A stretch of DNA of 8,565 nucleotides. It comes from an uncultured Oligoflexia bacterium (GTDB taxonomy: Bacteria; Bdellovibrionota; Bacteriovoracia; Bacteriovoracales; Bacteriovoracaceae). The notes beneath the pieces were generated by a model. The model searched no databases, was not told the origin of the DNA, and was given only the letters and a program-made list of their open reading frames with translations. The translations under genes and the position numbers were made by a program. This document shows positions 6,701 through 8,565 of the stretch, piece by piece. Position 1 is the stretch's first letter. The number at the start of each line of letters is the position of its first letter. The stretch is taken from NCBI GenBank assembly GCA_950060715.1, contig CATLVA010000045.1:1-8565 (forward strand), given 5' to 3'.

Positions 6701-7581
6701 AAGAAGAGTTTACTGCCATAGCAGAAGGAGTCAACTCACTTTTTGGAGATGCCAAAATTGCTTCTAATCTTCGCTTTATTTGGGAGAGAAAAGTACAAAC
6801 AGTAAAACAAGCAAGCAGTCATTTTAGTCAAAGAGAAACCTTGGATCTTTTTGTAAAAGATAGAACAGTGTTAGACTTTATCTATAAAAACTTCTCCGAC
6901 GTTGTCACACATGAGCCTCAGGTCAGCGCAGAGCTTACAAGTATCGTTGTAGATAAAATTTTTAAAGACCATACTAAGGGAAAATTTGCTGAAGAATTTA
7001 TAGAGCTTCAACTAGTAACGGCTATTGGATTAAAAGGATATGAAAAAGCTCACAACACAATGTTATCTAAGATTGAAGAAATGAGAGGGCCACTCAAGAG
7101 TCGGGATTTTGTCAAAAAACGTGCTCGCGAATTTGGTCCAAAGCTTTTTCCTTCGGTTTGGAACTATTCGGGAGTACAAAAACATTTTAACTGGGATAAT
7201 TTGCAGCAATCTGAACGTGAAGAATTGATAAATGCTGTTTATAACCTAAATATTGCCCCTAGGTTTCAATCAGATAAAGACGAACCAGAGCTTGAAGAAT
7301 ATGGGAAAAAGCTGGAGTCAATTGTCTATAATCACATCGAAAATCATCGATCAATTCCCAATCCGAATTATGTACCGGCCAAAAAAGTCCCTATTTATAC
7401 GAGAGGAACAGGTAGCGTAAATTTTGTTGAATATAAGGAAGTTGGTCCAAAAGACTTTACTTTTGCCGAGAGTCTGGCGGATGACTTAACCAAAAGAATA
7501 ACTATAGCAGTTGAAAATGATATCTATAACGATGTCGGTGAGACTTTTAAAAACTCTATTCTCAAATGGCCACATCTTTAA
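3784..7581 (+). CDS. Giant predicted secreted, Cys-rich, alpha-helical repeat protein of unknown function
   Basis: I do not recognise this 1265-residue protein. Its N-terminus is a run of hydrophobic residues ending in FVWAAS, like a Sec signal peptide with cleavage near residues 13-15. From the TTG at 3784 it has no positive n-region. An in-frame ATT at 3769, five bases after GGGAGG, would add residues with a Lys (MFKALLLFTIFW) and give a better signal peptide, so the true start may be 3769. Most of the rest looks alpha-helical, rich in Leu, Ile, Glu, Lys and Asn. There are 23 cysteines, all before residue 967; residues 967-1265 have none. About residues 402-745 hold five degenerate repeats, each with a Cys heading an amphipathic helix and, in four of them, a second Cys 41-59 residues later. 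No catalytic motif or internal membrane helix is evident. A periplasmic or exported structural, adhesin-like or envelope role is possible but unproven. It ends tail to tail with the mnmA-like gene, overlapping by four bases. Confidence 0.8.
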   Translation: MLFTIFWTQFVWAASQWTSIRPLPHCSLLTIEFQNVGDKYQVRYRKQATDLTYTVEQKLLENINDLSSLTDELIEAAYSYCPFEMQHDEIERLCADVNPTSPFDQEYVDFLREFVVQIDKEGNNCDDVIPYMRLQSTVSALKKDELIKFDRSKNILKLFTGSNTDKLIDQVRECGGSTEGTRQFIQNIILIEARNACIFPSYLSFEEATAIAKEVSEEYPGMGLLGLNSAKERITRDTIKAMVEPILDKQIKAIAGNEIDTSKIITGLPSVKKLDTISDSRLQDYTSLVLGPDLPFEIVDSLLPTVVEKSFSPMLKELSSTDRNRFLQESLLEPIQNDYANCVGQYKDRLRFHDQGLSDKNTIRHRKNLRDQFCDQNPESCNALGCDAKTNFLTLRNDINDQSLIQSCLYQSINERIPSIIELNLEQQLNNLPQLDKYTSSIIGSLTQNASTELKRCFENTSIEVTQKPYTSQTKGHPEALLHLSADQYKDTLLDCAKKIEMDITTEIASLLVADIEPFRKLFPENGQIENHGVPLNKLAYDQAKSVVTGATNQCFKSQLRTKKLQEIDSGICIPLIEMRAGQTIINSQISSMLKEHDIAKKEINSLSFNYQLCADEAFERALNQIKSSEQAQVFLDNDQAFLTCVNNTILDAVDLVSENSYKKILKEQSDGLDTLFANTLTPEIKKAVHQCFKDGLETNNNWNQFIAFNEQGGIKKLQNDCTEVAENYALPRLIKHELSLQLGNLQDTNAVNIPIEDFIKSLASDKDLKGDGHEILLGLYLEYKDKNQKSDIEGFVNEFKQVAQAKALEEIHKHILQELVERNKIGFPLYKDLVEILTPRCMNDLYSLHKENVALLIKKIAEQEPKPEEQVDIQKIFIEILEKGLFQSLATNQYKKLLDTAKKMCENPQDFTTLQSLADSQIGDDFIAAIVREKLMETFNKTAASQCEEDMNKMNIPNDLTLKFCDPNTKSKEEFTAIAEGVNSLFGDAKIASNLRFIWERKVQTVKQASSHFSQRETLDLFVKDRTVLDFIYKNFSDVVTHEPQVSAELTSIVVDKIFKDHTKGKFAEEFIELQLVTAIGLKGYEKAHNTMLSKIEEMRGPLKSRDFVKKRAREFGPKLFPSVWNYSGVQKHFNWDNLQQSEREELINAVYNLNIAPRFQSDKDEPELEEYGKKLESIVYNHIENHRSIPNPNYVPAKKVPIYTRGTGSVNFVEYKEVGPKDFTFAESLADDLTKRITIAVENDIYNDVGETFKNSILKWPHL
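4987..6018 (+). repeat. Five degenerate Cys-bearing helical repeats within the giant secreted protein
   Basis: At the protein level, units begin with a Cys followed by hydrophobic residues every three to four positions: C408 (LIQSCLYQSINERI), C496 (LLDCAKKIEMDI), C573 (SGICIPLIEM), C645 (FLTCVNNTILDAV) and C722 (LQNDCTEVAENYA). The period is 88, 77, 72 and 77 residues. The first four units hold a second Cys, often in a CF pair: C457 (LKRCFEN), C555 (NQCFKSQL), C614 (YQLCADEAF) and C692 (VHQCFKDGL). The regular pairing suggests one disulfide per unit in an oxidising compartment. The repeat is not visible at the DNA level, so it is old. C197, C342, C842 and C906 may mark further, more decayed units. 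Confidence 0.55.
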
Positions 7582-8565
7582 AATTTAAATAATTTAGGTT
7601 CTTTCAGCCCCTCATTAACTTCGTTCTTTGTTTTGAAGTCAGCTGCTCTATCGATCAATTTAAACTCTCCTCTGTCACAGATTTGCCCGGTACCAATGAC
7701 TTTAGCATTGCGAGTATTTCGATCAAAGATAACAATTTGCTCCCCGGCTATAAGAGGATAGACTTCATTTTCAAATTCAACATAAGCGGATCTATTATTT
7801 TTAAAATAGAGAGTGCAACTCAAATAGTCTCGTGAATATTTGTTTTTAATAAAACAATTCATAGGTCTTGTTCTATCTAATCCACTTGAGAAGTGAAGAT
7901 CAATAATTTGACATCCTTTAAAAGTAAGATGCGATTCATCTCCAATCTCTATCACACCTTTTGTAAAATCATACCCAACAATTTGAACTGATTTATCATT
8001 AGGATTCACTCCTGAAAATGGAAGGTTTGTTTCTGTGACATAATGATTATAAACTCCCTTATGTTCACCGTGAACAAGCTCGGTATCGACATTTTGCACC
8101 TGTCCTTCTTTTTTTAAAGACTTTGGAATTCGAGCTTCCAACATCTTTAAATACATCTCAGGCTCACGATAGCAAAAAAGTTCTCGTTCTATCGAAGCCT
8201 CGAGAGGTAGATTGAATTTTTTTGCGATCGTATTAACTTCGGTCTCACGCAATTCTCCTAATGGAAGTACTAAATGTTTTAAGTATTTTTCATTTACTGC
8301 TGATAAAAGATAAGATTGATCAGACTCAAGATCATTATTGGCATGAATAGAATAAATATCGGCGTTCAAATTTTTATGAATCTTACAAAAATGGCCCGTA
8401 GAAATATAGTCTGCGCCGAGTTTCTTCATTTTCTGATACAGGATTTCAACCCTCAGTGCTGTACAATTAAAACAAGTTGTATTGGCCTTTGCCGTTAACT
8501 TATTCGTGGTAAAAGGGTCAAGAACACGATCTTCAAACTCGCGCTTTCCATCGGTAGCGTACAAA
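7578..8565 (-). CDS. mnmA: MnmA-like tRNA 2-thiouridine synthase, C-terminal about 328 residues (5' end outside window)
   Basis: MnmA activates U34 of Lys, Glu and Gln tRNAs with ATP and inserts sulfur relayed through two cysteines. The frame is open to the window edge, so the TTG at the edge is not a real start. About 65-70 N-terminal residues, including the SGGVDSS P-loop, lie outside. Counting from the edge, visible landmarks are TTCFNC at 29-34 (catalytic Cys34, equivalent to E. coli Cys102), LGADYISTGH (49-58), SDQSYLL (81-87), PLGELRETEV (101-110) and the second Cys131 in ELFCYRE (equivalent to Cys199). Then come the beta-barrel segments, with VQIVGYD and GVIEIG, ending in a PLIAGEQIVIFD strand and GTGQI. 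It is unusual in lacking the GQRKGLGI-type motif (YNHYVTETNLPFSGV instead) and the D-S-x-x-I-C-F form of the second Cys site. It may be a divergent true MnmA or a specialised paralogue. It overlaps the convergent giant gene by four bases. Confidence 0.8.
   Translation of the reverse strand, partial: LYATDGKREFEDRVLDPFTTNKLTAKANTTCFNCTALRVEILYQKMKKLGADYISTGHFCKIHKNLNADIYSIHANNDLESDQSYLLSAVNEKYLKHLVLPLGELRETEVNTIAKKFNLPLEASIERELFCYREPEMYLKMLEARIPKSLKKEGQVQNVDTELVHGEHKGVYNHYVTETNLPFSGVNPNDKSVQIVGYDFTKGVIEIGDESHLTFKGCQIIDLHFSSGLDRTRPMNCFIKNKYSRDYLSCTLYFKNNRSAYVEFENEVYPLIAGEQIVIFDRNTRNAKVIGTGQICDRGEFKLIDRAADFKTKNEVNEGLKEPKLFKF

Noticed and set aside
7581..7620. Bidirectional terminator at the junction of the giant gene and the mnmA-like gene
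   Set aside because: The sequence is AT-rich but I found no stable GC-containing stem followed by a T run in either direction.
8316..8498. Plus-strand open frame opposite the mnmA-like gene
   Set aside because: It is antisense to the region encoding the catalytic Cys and GH motifs and has no independent support.
1..8565. Mobile element, CRISPR array, toxin-antitoxin or phage-defence island
   Set aside because: No terminal repeats, transposase or integrase, direct-repeat array or defence-type domain is visible. The genes are mostly housekeeping or single uncharacterised proteins.

Overview
The window is AT-rich, densely packed chromosomal DNA. Genes overlap or abut, and non-ATG starts are frequent. 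The content (a thyA-folA operon, an MnmA-like tRNA thiolase, a cytoplasmic-looking NamZ/DUF1343 enzyme and a very large secreted Cys-rich helical protein) would suit a low-GC Gram-negative bacterium. A Bdellovibrionota/Bacteriovorax-type host is my guess, based on general character and not on a marker gene. I see no mobile element, CRISPR array, rRNA or tRNA.

Layout. (a) 2-1137, plus strand: the 3' end of a gene for a predicted exported His/Met-rich metal-binding-type domain overlaps by 10 bases a Stf0-like sulfotransferase gene that starts at TTG. (b) 1119-2404, minus strand: thyA and folA share an ATGA stop/start overlap. Together they make dTMP and recycle the dihydrofolate produced. The folA 3' end overlaps the sulfotransferase 3' end by 19 bases, and its likely intrinsic terminator lies inside the sulfotransferase coding sequence. 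(c) 2405-2485: a short divergent promoter region with a 7-bp inverted repeat. (d) 2486-3682, plus: a DUF1343/NamZ-family gene whose product has no signal peptide. It is followed by a hairpin-plus-U-tract terminator whose 3' arm is also the best Shine-Dalgarno sequence for the next gene. (e) 3784-7581, plus: a 1265-residue protein with a signal-peptide-like N-terminus, 23 cysteines and about five degenerate Cys-bearing helical repeats. I cannot assign it to a known family. (f) 7578-8565, minus: the 3' part of a divergent mnmA-like gene, cut by the window edge. Its stop codon and that of the giant gene share one TTAA palindrome.

ThyA/FolA form a clear pathway unit and MnmA is tRNA modification. 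The other genes show no obvious shared pathway. The least explained item is the giant secreted Cys-repeat protein together with its unusual translation start region. I do not see a multi-gene novel system here.
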